Notes under the pieces: model-generated
Database searches by the model: none
Seen by the model: only the letters and a program-made list of their open reading frames with translations
What the model was told of the DNA's origin: nothing
Made by a program: the position numbers and the translations under genes
Shown: positions 17,363 to 25,140 of the stretch, one piece after another
Numbering within the stretch: position 1 is the first letter of the stretch
Layout of the letters: the number at the start of each line of letters is the position of its first letter
Assembly: GCF_018402495.1 (NCBI RefSeq)
Contig: NZ_JAGYIU010000001.1
Coordinates: 558,001 to 622,000 of the forward strand
Origin: Pseudoalteromonas sp.
Lineage (GTDB): Bacteria; Pseudomonadota; Gammaproteobacteria; Enterobacterales; Alteromonadaceae
Length of the DNA: 64,000 nucleotides
Direction of reading: 5' to 3'

Positions 17363-17439
17363 TGGTACGACTGAGTGGATTCGAACCACCGACCCCTACC
17401 ATGTCAAGGTAGTGCTCTAACCAACTGAGCTACAGTCGT
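17363..17439 (-). tRNA. tRNA-Val (GAC), copy 1
   Basis: Identical in sequence to the copy at 16948-17024: 77 nt, GAC anticodon in CTACC-TTGACAT-GGTAG, complete cloverleaf and encoded CCA. It is the first intact tRNA after the predicted promoter at 17606-17634. Confidence 0.97.
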
Positions 17440-17543
17440 ACTGTAAGTTTACATACTATTTAATTCATCCATGAAGCTTCATCCTGTCGGCGTCCTGCCT
17501 CCACCTCGTTAGGCTGCGAAGCTTCGCTTCGGTCCAATCTCGC

Positions 17544-17564
17544 CCAACTGAGCTACAGTCGTAC
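17544..17564 (-). pseudogene. 5' relic of a tRNA-Val gene
   Basis: The 5' acceptor strand and D-arm start of tRNA-Val (minus strand GTACGACTGTAGCTCAGTTGG) are present, but the sequence then diverges into a hairpin-rich segment (17471-17543, including GCGAAGCTTCGC). No anticodon arm or T arm follows. It is the mirror of the repeat units, which keep only the 3' half. Being closest to the promoter, it may be the broken first gene of the original cluster. Confidence 0.8.
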
Positions 17565-17605
17565 TTCTGTATTTAAGAATTGTTAATTGCTTAACAACGG
17601 TCGCT

Positions 17606-17634
17606 AATATATAGCGTGATGAGTGGTGAATCAA
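17606..17634 (-). promoter_or_regulatory. Predicted tRNA-Val operon promoter
   Basis: On the minus strand TTGATT (17634-17629) and TATATT (17611-17606) are separated by exactly 17 bp. They are followed by a G+C-rich AGCGACC discriminator, typical of stable-RNA promoters under stringent control. It lies about 42 bp upstream of the tRNA relic. Confidence 0.7.
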
Positions 17635-17674
17635 GCATGTTTATGGTTTTTAAGTTTATTTGCCGTTTTTTTAT

Positions 17675-18724
17675 TCATATTGGACTGATTTCGCACGTTT
17701 TATAAAATTTTTGCCACCAGATAACATGCTCTTTTGCTGACGCTTTTAGCTGAGAGAGTAAGTTGTTAGAGTTTGGGTCAAGTAGGGCATTTATCGCTTC
17801 ACTGCTTACTGCTTGATTAAACCATAGTTGCATATACAGCGGCTGCAATGTTTCTAAATAACCGCTCAGCTGTGCTTGATAAGGCTGTATTTGTTTTAAA
17901 TAATATTTATTAAATATATTACTGACAATTTTAGCCTGCTGCTTGTTTTTCCCTTTAGGGCAAATATCTTCTACTACTAATGAATTTACAAACTGGGTTG
18001 CTGTATGATTTAAGCTAATTTGTTCTCGCGCAGCTTGAATAAGCTGTTGGTCAAATTTGTATCTGTTGAGCGGTTCAAGCGCTGACAAAATATCATCGCT
18101 GTTTATTGCCATACTCTTTTTCGTTTCTATTTGGTGTTTTATGGTCGTTAGCTTTTTAAGCGCCTCAACTGTGTCGCTAAACCCAGCTGGTTGGGTGCTG
18201 AGTTCTTGGCCAGTGAGCTGCCAAGTGCTGCTCAGTTCAGGTTCACTATATAAAACATTATTAAAATAATGAGCGAGCTGAGTTTGTTTCTGGGTTTTTG
18301 CCGCTGCAATTTTACTGTGAACGTTGCTTTGTTTATTTAAGGTGTTTAAACAGTTTTGCGCGCTTTGAATAAAATCTATTTGGTACTTCAATTGGCTAGC
18401 AGCGGTGGCTGTTTTGCCTAATTGATTATTATGCTCGCTTATCAGAACGTTAAGTTTACATTGGCTAATACCAGCTAGTTCAGTTATGCCAATTTTAATG
18501 GCAGGTTGCAACGCTTCAACTGGCTCTACTAAGGCTAATTGTTGCAGTGGCTTTGTGTGTGGCTTAGGCGTTTGTAAGGTATTACTTAAGCGAGACAAAT
18601 AGGTTTTATTTGCCTCACTGGGCTGCTCTGAGCAGCCCAAAAGCACCATACAACATGCCGCTAATAACCAATTAAGCGGCAGTTTGGTATAGATTGATTG
18701 TTTAAGTGAGAATAAATGGTTCAC
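17675..18724 (-). CDS. Predicted lipoprotein, DUF3080-like
   Basis: A 349-residue protein beginning at GTG, with a signal peptide and a lipobox LLGC near residue 31 (AACCMVLLGCSEQ), so it is predicted to be lipid-anchored. The rest is largely helical and rich in Gln, Leu and Ala, with YLSRLSNTLQ directly after the anchor, which recalls DUF3080 proteins. This assignment is from memory and moderate. Its start overlaps the 3' end of the MATE gene by 23 bp, so the two are probably cotranscribed. No enzymatic motif is visible. Confidence 0.65.
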   Translation of the reverse strand: MNHLFSLKQSIYTKLPLNWLLAACCMVLLGCSEQPSEANKTYLSRLSNTLQTPKPHTKPLQQLALVEPVEALQPAIKIGITELAGISQCKLNVLISEHNNQLGKTATAASQLKYQIDFIQSAQNCLNTLNKQSNVHSKIAAAKTQKQTQLAHYFNNVLYSEPELSSTWQLTGQELSTQPAGFSDTVEALKKLTTIKHQIETKKSMAINSDDILSALEPLNRYKFDQQLIQAAREQISLNHTATQFVNSLVVEDICPKGKNKQQAKIVSNIFNKYYLKQIQPYQAQLSGYLETLQPLYMQLWFNQAVSSEAINALLDPNSNNLLSQLKASAKEHVIWWQKFYKTCEISPI

Positions 18725-20057
18725 GTTTAAATCGCCTATGAACGGTCAGCATCAGTAGTATAGCTGCAACTGATAAGCCAACGATAATGCCTATCCAAAA
18801 ACCATGCGGGCCCATTGCTGGCACTATCATGTCTGTTCTTGCTAATACGTAGCCTAAACTAAAGCCGATTAACCAATAAGAAATAAAAGTAATATACGAA
18901 ATCGGCGCTGTGTGTTTTAAACCACGTAAAATACCGTTTGCAGCTACTTGTAATGCATCAGGAAGTTGGTAAATACAGGCTAAAATCATAATTGATGAAG
19001 CAAGCGCAAGTACCGCAGGGCTATCGCTATATAATTGGCTAATCACATCACGCCCTATAAATGTAATAAAAGCGATAAACAACGCAACCATAGCCGCCAT
19101 AATATAACTTGTTGATACTGCAACTTTTAATTGTTCTAAATGATTTTGACCAAATAAATTACCAATGCGTATGCTAATGGCAATTGAGAGGCTCAATGGC
19201 ATCATAAATAAAAGTGCAGTCACACTGGCTGCAATTTGATGGCCAGACACAGCCACCGCACCCAAATGCGCAATAAACAGGGGAATACAGGCAAACAAGG
19301 TCACTTCAAAAAAAGTAGCGAGTGAAATAGGAATACCGAGTTTGGTAATAATACCAATGGTTTTAAAATTGGGTTTTTCAAAGCCAGTTAATAAGCCTTT
19401 GGCATCTATTTTTTTACTCAGCTGGCAATAAGTAACTTGCGCAATAGCCATTACAGTAAATACCAGTGCGGTGGCAATACCACAGCCAGCGCCCCCAAAT
19501 GCGGGTAGACCAAATAAGCCCTTAATAAAAATATAATTGAGTGGGATATTTACCGCAAGCCCGAGTAGGCTGATATAAAACGCAGGCTTGGTCATCCCCA
19601 TGCCTTCGGTCATATTTCTATACACGGTAAAAATTAAAAAACCAAATACACCCCATTTAACAAAATGAATGTAATCAAAAGCAAGTCCCGCAATCGCCGG
19701 GCTAGTATCAAGTTGTAAAATAACGGTGTTGGCAAGCTGGGCAGCACAAAAACCTGCAATACTCAAAAGGAGCGTTAAATAAAGCGCTTGCTGAAAATAA
19801 TGGCTAATGCCGTTGCGGTCTTTAGCACCCGCAAATTGAGCAATGACTCCCGTTAGGGCTAATAAAATACCTTGTATTGCTAATAAAATTGGGTTCCATA
19901 TTCCTGTAGCAATTGACAGTGCAGCGAGATCGGTTGGACTCACTTGTCCGGCCATAATGGTATCAACCACTGACATTAATACTAAGGTCACTTGTGCTAA
20001 AAAAACGGGAAAGGCGAGGGAAAGTAAACGTTTAGCTTCCCAACTACAAAAAGTCAT
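18702..20057 (-). CDS. MATE-family multidrug efflux transporter
   Basis: A 451-residue membrane protein with about twelve hydrophobic segments in two related halves, fitting the MATE family (NorM/MdtK), which exports cationic drugs in exchange for sodium or protons. The N-terminal LAFPVFLAQVTLVLMSVVDT and TIMAGQVSPTDLAALSIATG segments are characteristic, as is EGMGMTKPAFYISLLGLAVN near residue 150. It is divergent from riboflavin synthase, the same arrangement as mdtK and ribC in E. coli, which supports orthology. Start is ATG. Confidence 0.9.
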   Translation of the reverse strand: MTFCSWEAKRLLSLAFPVFLAQVTLVLMSVVDTIMAGQVSPTDLAALSIATGIWNPILLAIQGILLALTGVIAQFAGAKDRNGISHYFQQALYLTLLLSIAGFCAAQLANTVILQLDTSPAIAGLAFDYIHFVKWGVFGFLIFTVYRNMTEGMGMTKPAFYISLLGLAVNIPLNYIFIKGLFGLPAFGGAGCGIATALVFTVMAIAQVTYCQLSKKIDAKGLLTGFEKPNFKTIGIITKLGIPISLATFFEVTLFACIPLFIAHLGAVAVSGHQIAASVTALLFMMPLSLSIAISIRIGNLFGQNHLEQLKVAVSTSYIMAAMVALFIAFITFIGRDVISQLYSDSPAVLALASSIMILACIYQLPDALQVAANGILRGLKHTAPISYITFISYWLIGFSLGYVLARTDMIVPAMGPHGFWIGIIVGLSVAAILLMLTVHRRFKREPFILT

Positions 20058-20249
20058 AAAAAACAGCTATTCAGAAAAACATAGCCGCATTGTAATCTAT
20101 TGTGATTGCTCTATCTATGTAGACAATCAGCGAATCTATTAAATTGCTGCATAAGCTTACTTTTGTTGCTAATAAAAGTGCTATTAAGTGAATTATTTTA
20201 GCGATTGATACGTTAAACTAGCACTTTGTTAGAAAGAGAAGCGATTTTT

Positions 20250-20876
20250 ATGTTTACCGGTATTATTCAAACTCAAGCAACAGTAGTCTCTAGAACCCAT
20301 ACGCAGGGTGTATTACGTTTAGTCGTTTCTGTTAATGAGCAATACGTAAAGCATTTAGACTTAGGTGCTAGCATCGCTATAAATGGTTGCTGCTTAACGG
20401 TAGTTAAAGTAGAGCGTATTAATCAAGATGTAGTGGCTCAAGTGCATTTTGATGTTATTGACGAAACTTTGCAGCTTACTAACCTTGGACAACTGGAATT
20501 GGGTAGTTTAGTCAATTACGAGCGTTCTGTGTCGTTTGGTACTGAGCTGGGTGGGCACATAGTCTCTGGTCATATTCATTGTACTGCCAAAATAGTGCAA
20601 ATAGTTAAACTAGAAAATAACTACAAAATGCAGCTTAGCCTTCCAAAAAAATGGCAAAAATATGTGTTATACAAAGGGTTTGTATCTATTAATGGCGCCA
20701 GTTTAACGGTTGGCAATATTGATGAGCATGGCTTTTGGTTACACTTAATACCAGAAACACTCGATATTACTAATTTAGGTGCAGCCGTTGTAGGTGATGA
20801 ACTTAATATAGAAGTTGATCAGCAAACATACACTATTATAAACACTGTCGAAAACTACATGCGTCAACATAGCTAA
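20250..20876 (+). CDS. ribE: Riboflavin synthase (alpha-chain type)
   Basis: Catalyses dismutation of two 6,7-dimethyl-8-ribityllumazines to riboflavin. The 208-residue protein has the expected duplicated lumazine-binding barrels: MFTGIIQ, NGCCLTVV and TNLGQLELGS in the first, GGHIVSGHIH at the junction, and SINGASLTVG, HLIPETLDITNLG in the second. The ATG at 20250 gives the conserved MFTGI N-terminus; an in-frame TTG 24 bp upstream is not favoured. It is divergent from the MATE gene as in E. coli. No FMN riboswitch is apparent upstream. Confidence 0.93.
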   Translation: MFTGIIQTQATVVSRTHTQGVLRLVVSVNEQYVKHLDLGASIAINGCCLTVVKVERINQDVVAQVHFDVIDETLQLTNLGQLELGSLVNYERSVSFGTELGGHIVSGHIHCTAKIVQIVKLENNYKMQLSLPKKWQKYVLYKGFVSINGASLTVGNIDEHGFWLHLIPETLDITNLGAAVVGDELNIEVDQQTYTIINTVENYMRQHS

Positions 20877-21076
20877 AATATTTGTTCGTCATCGCTGTCC
20901 ACGTGTAACTCTAACTTATTACGTGCATAGTCTATATGCATATTTAAATGAATTAGATTACAGCAAGCACTGCATTCTTCATAGTAGTCTTGATCGCCCA
21001 TACTGGCATCAAGGTCTAAATGAATATGGTGTCCACAATGTGGGCAGGCGATACGTTGTGATAAAAAGTCTTTCAT
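20873..21076 (-). CDS. Small CPXCG-type zinc-ribbon protein
   Basis: A 67-residue protein with CPHCGH at residues 12-17 and ECSACC near 35, a four-cysteine zinc-ribbon pattern of the small CPXCG cysteine-rich family seen across gammaproteobacteria. Function is unknown. Its stop overlaps the riboflavin synthase stop by 4 bp on the opposite strand. Confidence 0.75.
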   Translation of the reverse strand: MKDFLSQRIACPHCGHHIHLDLDASMGDQDYYEECSACCNLIHLNMHIDYARNKLELHVDSDDEQIF

Positions 21077-21148
21077 GCTTAACGGCCTAAAAAATTTAGC
21101 TACCGTTAAGTATAGTCTTTATGATTTGTTTACTGCATTTATTTAAGT

Positions 21149-22012
21149 TTAGTCGTTTAGTAGTTTATCAACGTGCTCTTTGGCCTGATTTAGATAATGC
21201 CCAGCATAAATGTTGGCGTTGTTTAAAATAGGGTAAAGCTGGTAAACAAGTTTACGTTGCTCATAACCCTGAGCTAAAGGATAGTGTTGGTTATAAGCAC
21301 TGTAAAAATCGTCAGGTAGGGGTGCAAAAAGCTCACTCATGGCAATATCGACCTCCCGATCGCCATAATAACAAGCAGGGTCAAATAGAGTTGGGATCGT
21401 GTTAACAAATCCAATATTACCGCGCCAGAAGTTACCGTGTAATAATGATGGTAAAACAGGGTGGTTATGCAGTTGCTCTTTTACTTGGTCTATTAGTTGG
21501 TTTGGCTCTGCCAGTACAATGCCTTTTTCTGCCAATAGTTGCAATTGCCAACCAATTCGCTCTTCTGCAAAAAATACATCCCACTTTTTATGCCACTGAT
21601 TTGGTTGAGGTGTGGAGCTTAAATAATTGTCAGTATCAAAGCCAAACATCGCTTGCTCATGCTTTTGATGTAACATAGCAAGGTGTTTGCCCATAGTTGA
21701 CCAATGGGTGTGAGGAAGCTCATCAAGTGTTAACCACTCTAACACAATAAACGCATATTCTATATTGGCGCCAGTAGTAATACAGTCGGGTATCATAAAC
21801 ACACTGTTTTGAGTAAGTTGTTTTAAACCTTGAGCTTGTGCTTCAAAGCGCTCAAGCTCATGTTTTTTTGCTATTTTAACTAAGTAATTGTGCGTGCCAT
21901 TACTTAAATGAAATAACTTATCGGTTGATGAGCTTTGCAACTGACGTTTTTGAGTGTGTTTAAATTCGTAATGGATAGCTTGGCTGATCTGTTGATTAAC
22001 TGTATTCCACAT
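21149..22012 (-). CDS. Fructosamine-kinase-family protein (YniA-like)
   Basis: A 287-residue aminoglycoside-phosphotransferase-fold protein of the fructosamine/ketosamine 3-kinase family, which phosphorylates glycated amines for repair. Visible features are the nucleotide-loop region LSNGTHNYLVKIAKK near residue 32, LEWLTLDE (hinge), LLHGNFWRGNIG near 190 (catalytic loop) and FDPACYYGDREVDIAMSEL near 213. The catalytic loop reads HGN where family members such as E. coli YniA have HGD, so activity should not be assumed. It stands alone. Confidence 0.85.
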   Translation of the reverse strand: MWNTVNQQISQAIHYEFKHTQKRQLQSSSTDKLFHLSNGTHNYLVKIAKKHELERFEAQAQGLKQLTQNSVFMIPDCITTGANIEYAFIVLEWLTLDELPHTHWSTMGKHLAMLHQKHEQAMFGFDTDNYLSSTPQPNQWHKKWDVFFAEERIGWQLQLLAEKGIVLAEPNQLIDQVKEQLHNHPVLPSLLHGNFWRGNIGFVNTIPTLFDPACYYGDREVDIAMSELFAPLPDDFYSAYNQHYPLAQGYEQRKLVYQLYPILNNANIYAGHYLNQAKEHVDKLLND

Positions 22013-22129
22013 AACAATTGCTTACCTTTTAAACCTGTAAATCAACTATGGCAAAAAGAGATTAAATTAACAAATTAATCAGTGTAAAATTAAATCCTAA
22101 AGCTATAAATCACTGTTGTGGAATAAAAA

Positions 22130-22822
22130 ATGAATAAAAGTTTTATTACTAATTCTTTAGCAGCATGCTGTGTTGTTATTGGTGTTGTATTTGAGCAAGC
22201 CCTAGTACTTTCTGTGGGCTTATTTGCACTTTCTGGTGCGGTTACAAACTTACTTGCTATTCATATGCTATTTGAAAAAGTTCCGTTTTTATACGGCTCG
22301 GGTGTTATAGCGCTTAAGTTTGAAAGTTTTAAAGTGGCGATACGAAACTTAATTCTTACCGAGTTTTTTTCTGAGCATAAAATAGACAAGCTTCTAAGCA
22401 AGGCGCAGCCAACAGTTGATTTTGAGTCGGTTATTTATAAAGTGGATTTAAATCCGGCGTTTGATAATTTGTTAGTAGTGATAGAACAATCTCAATTTGG
22501 TAGCATGCTGGCCATGTTTGGCGGTACACAAGCCGTTGAGCCAATGCGAGAAAAGTTTATTGAAAAAATGCAATCATCATTGGTACAAATAAGCGACACC
22601 GATGATTTTAAAGCATTACTAAGCGATATGCTTGCGAAAGGCAATAACGCAGAAAGTTTACATAATACGGTGCTTAAATTAGTTGATGAGCGTTTAGATG
22701 AGCTTACACCTAAAATGGTGAAAGAAATTATTCAAACCATGATCCGCGAGCACTTAGGTTGGCTCGTTGTGTGGGGTGGTGTATTTGGTGGTTTATTTGG
22801 CTTAATTGCAGCAATTATTTAG
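22130..22822 (+). CDS. DUF445-family membrane protein
   Basis: A 230-residue protein with two hydrophobic segments at the N-terminus (about 8-50, containing GAVTNLLAIHMLFEK) and one at the C-terminus (WLVVWGGVFGGLFGLIAAII), separated by a helical soluble part. The AVTNLLAIHMLFEKVPFLYG stretch is the DUF445 signature. The function of the family is not established. It precedes a zinc-motif protein by 37 bp on the same strand. Confidence 0.75.
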   Translation: MNKSFITNSLAACCVVIGVVFEQALVLSVGLFALSGAVTNLLAIHMLFEKVPFLYGSGVIALKFESFKVAIRNLILTEFFSEHKIDKLLSKAQPTVDFESVIYKVDLNPAFDNLLVVIEQSQFGSMLAMFGGTQAVEPMREKFIEKMQSSLVQISDTDDFKALLSDMLAKGNNAESLHNTVLKLVDERLDELTPKMVKEIIQTMIREHLGWLVVWGGVFGGLFGLIAAII

Positions 22823-22859
22823 GCTGTTAAGCCGCTTAAAAAGAGTATAAGGAGCAAGG

Positions 22860-23645
22860 GTGCGAAAAACGTTAGCAAGTTACTATCAGCAAGCCTACGC
22901 GTGTGAGCAACAGCATTTTAATCAGTGCTTTTATTGTGGTTGTGAGGCAACAGAGCGCGATCACTGTCCGCCATTGCATATGCTGCAAAGCATTATAGAT
23001 TTAGGTGAAGAGGCTGATTTTATAGCCATAGCAGCATGTTATGAATGCCATGCGTTACTTCATAATGAACGTTTAATGACCATTGATGAGCGTTTTAGTA
23101 AGCTTAAAAAGAAATTATCTAACAAGTATGCCAAGCCATTACGTGTTTATAATATGTGGGAAGAAAGCGAGCTTAGTGATATGAGCGATGAATTTGCACA
23201 CAGCATTCAAGCAGGTATGAAGCTCGGCAAAGAGGCTGCACAGCGTCTTGCATTTACAGGGTTTAGTTACGCCACAGAAGAGGCGCGTGTTACGGTGCGT
23301 GAAAAAACCAAAGAGTTTGATGTGGAAGGCACTGTATTTACTGATTTTAAAGAAGCGCTTAACTATTGTATTAATGTATTAAAGGTGCAAAAAAGTGACT
23401 TTTATAAAATTTTAGTAGAAGACTATCAGGGGGACTTTAATAAGGCATTAGGTCAATACCGACATCGTCATAATAAAGTCACCGCCGCTAAAGATGGCAA
23501 CACATTGATTAAAGACTTTTCGAAGTTACATAAGCAAAATTCGGATTTTGTAACCCGAACGGTTAAACATTTTATTAGTAAAGATCCATCGCTCACCACA
23601 GAAAGGGCACTGGATAAGCTTTATAACAATTATATAAAAAAATAA
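22860..23645 (+). CDS. Uncharacterised protein with HNH-like zinc motif
   Basis: The 261-residue protein starts at GTG, preceded by AAGGAGCAAG. Residues 22-67 hold CFYCGC, ERDHCPP and CYECHALLHN: two Cys-x2-Cys pairs around a DH, a layout like HNH nucleases. However, the canonical second and third HNH residues are not clearly present, so nuclease activity is only a possibility. The remainder is charged and helical, ending in a Lys-rich tail. It lies 37 bp after the DUF445 gene and may be cotranscribed with it. I do not recognise a named family. Confidence 0.65.
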   Translation: MRKTLASYYQQAYACEQQHFNQCFYCGCEATERDHCPPLHMLQSIIDLGEEADFIAIAACYECHALLHNERLMTIDERFSKLKKKLSNKYAKPLRVYNMWEESELSDMSDEFAHSIQAGMKLGKEAAQRLAFTGFSYATEEARVTVREKTKEFDVEGTVFTDFKEALNYCINVLKVQKSDFYKILVEDYQGDFNKALGQYRHRHNKVTAAKDGNTLIKDFSKLHKQNSDFVTRTVKHFISKDPSLTTERALDKLYNNYIKK

Positions 23646-23745
23646 TGACAGAAACTCACCTTAAATAACTGCCTTTTCAGCTGTTTTTTTAGCTTTATAG
23701 GTTTACATTCGCTACAGTGTTGAAAAAACAGGAGAACCAAAAAAC

Positions 23746-25128
23746 ATGCAAAAATTTGCTCCCTCATTGTTAGCTGTTGGTTTAGCAGCGGCACTTGTTG
23801 GTTGCCAAGAAAGCGGCCCACAAGATACAAAAATAACCATAAATAAAAACCCATATCCAAGTACGTATCAACCAATTTCTGCATCAAGCACATTGATCAC
23901 TAATGCGACTGTATTAACAGGAACGGGTGAACGTTTAGATGAAGCTGATGTGTTTCTTGTTGATGGTAAAGTACAGCAAGTAGGTAAAGATTTAACAGCC
24001 AAAGCAGATATTACTATTGATGCCCAAGGTAAATGGGTAACGCCAGGTATTATTGATGTACATTCGCACTTAGGGGCCTACCCAAATCCGTCAGTAGATT
24101 CACATCAAGATGGCAACGAAATGACCAGCCCAAATACGGCAGAAGTATGGGTAGAGCATTCAATTTGGCCACAGGATCCCGGTTTTAACCGCGCACGTGA
24201 AGGCGGTATTACCTCATTACAAATATTGCCGGGTTCAGCTAATTTATTTGGTGGACGTGGTGTTACTCTAAAAAACGTCCCAGCACATACTATGCAAGGG
24301 ATGAAGTTTCCTGATGCGCCCTATGGTTTAAAAATGGCCTGTGGTGAAAACCCTAAGCGCGTTTATGGTCGTAAAGGCGAACTGCCAATGACGCGCATGG
24401 GTAATATGGCAGGTTATCGTACTGCATGGATTGAGGCGCAAGAGTATAAGCGTGCATGGGACAAATACGATGCCGATTACGCTGCGGGTAAAAACCCTCA
24501 AGCGCCGCATCGCGATATTCAATACGATACGCTTCGTGGTGTTCTTGAAGGCGAAGTAATGATCCATAACCACTGCTATAAAGCTGAAGAAATGGCGATG
24601 ATGATTGACCTATCGAAAGAGTTTAATTACCACGCGGGTACATTCCATCACGGTATTGAAGCGTATAAAATTGCAGACTTACTTGCTGATAACGGCTCAT
24701 GTGCGGCACTTTGGCCAGATTGGTGGGGTTTTAAAATGGAAGCTTACGATATGGTGCAAGAAAACGTAGCCATTGTTGATGCCGTTAAGAATTCATGTGC
24801 GATAGTACACTCAGACTCTGACACCACTATTCAACGCTTAAACCAAGAAGCAGCAAAAGTAATGTACAGTGCGAACCAAAATGGCTTTGATATTTCTGAG
24901 CAACATGCGATTAAGTGGATCACGGCAAATGCCGCTAAATCACTCGGTATTGAGGATAAAACAGGTTCTTTAGAAGTGGGTAAGCAGGGAGATGTGGTTA
25001 TTTGGAATCAAAACCCATTTAGTGTTTATGCTAAAGCAGAGCAAGTATTTGTGGATGGTGCAAAAGTTTACGATAGAAACGACAGCGCTTTTCAGGCAAA
25101 AAGTGATTTTATGTTAGGTCAACAATAA
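23746..25128 (+). CDS. Amidohydrolase-family lipoprotein
   Basis: A 460-residue protein with a signal peptide ending in a lipobox (LVGCQE, cysteine near 20), so a periplasmic lipid-anchored location is predicted. The metallo-dependent hydrolase barrel shows the HxH ligand pair in DVHSHLGAYP near residue 105, HNHCYKAEEM near 269, YHAGTFHHGIEAY near 295 and IVHSDSDTT near 350. The C-terminal EVGKQGDVVIWNQNPFSVYA is the returning beta-sandwich typical of imidazolonepropionase-like amidohydrolases. The substrate is unknown. A second amidohydrolase follows 12 bp later with its own ribosome binding site. Confidence 0.85.
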   Translation: MQKFAPSLLAVGLAAALVGCQESGPQDTKITINKNPYPSTYQPISASSTLITNATVLTGTGERLDEADVFLVDGKVQQVGKDLTAKADITIDAQGKWVTPGIIDVHSHLGAYPNPSVDSHQDGNEMTSPNTAEVWVEHSIWPQDPGFNRAREGGITSLQILPGSANLFGGRGVTLKNVPAHTMQGMKFPDAPYGLKMACGENPKRVYGRKGELPMTRMGNMAGYRTAWIEAQEYKRAWDKYDADYAAGKNPQAPHRDIQYDTLRGVLEGEVMIHNHCYKAEEMAMMIDLSKEFNYHAGTFHHGIEAYKIADLLADNGSCAALWPDWWGFKMEAYDMVQENVAIVDAVKNSCAIVHSDSDTTIQRLNQEAAKVMYSANQNGFDISEQHAIKWITANAAKSLGIEDKTGSLEVGKQGDVVIWNQNPFSVYAKAEQVFVDGAKVYDRNDSAFQAKSDFMLGQQ

Positions 25129-25140
25129 GGAGCACCCAGA

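Noticed and set aside
16597-17439. Prophage or integrative-element attachment sites at tRNA 3' ends
   Set aside because: Duplicated tRNA 3' ends are typical of att sites, but the units are regular tandem repeats with no integrase or cargo between them.
20058-20249. FMN riboswitch before riboflavin synthase
   Set aside because: The 190-bp gap shows none of the conserved RFN-element blocks.
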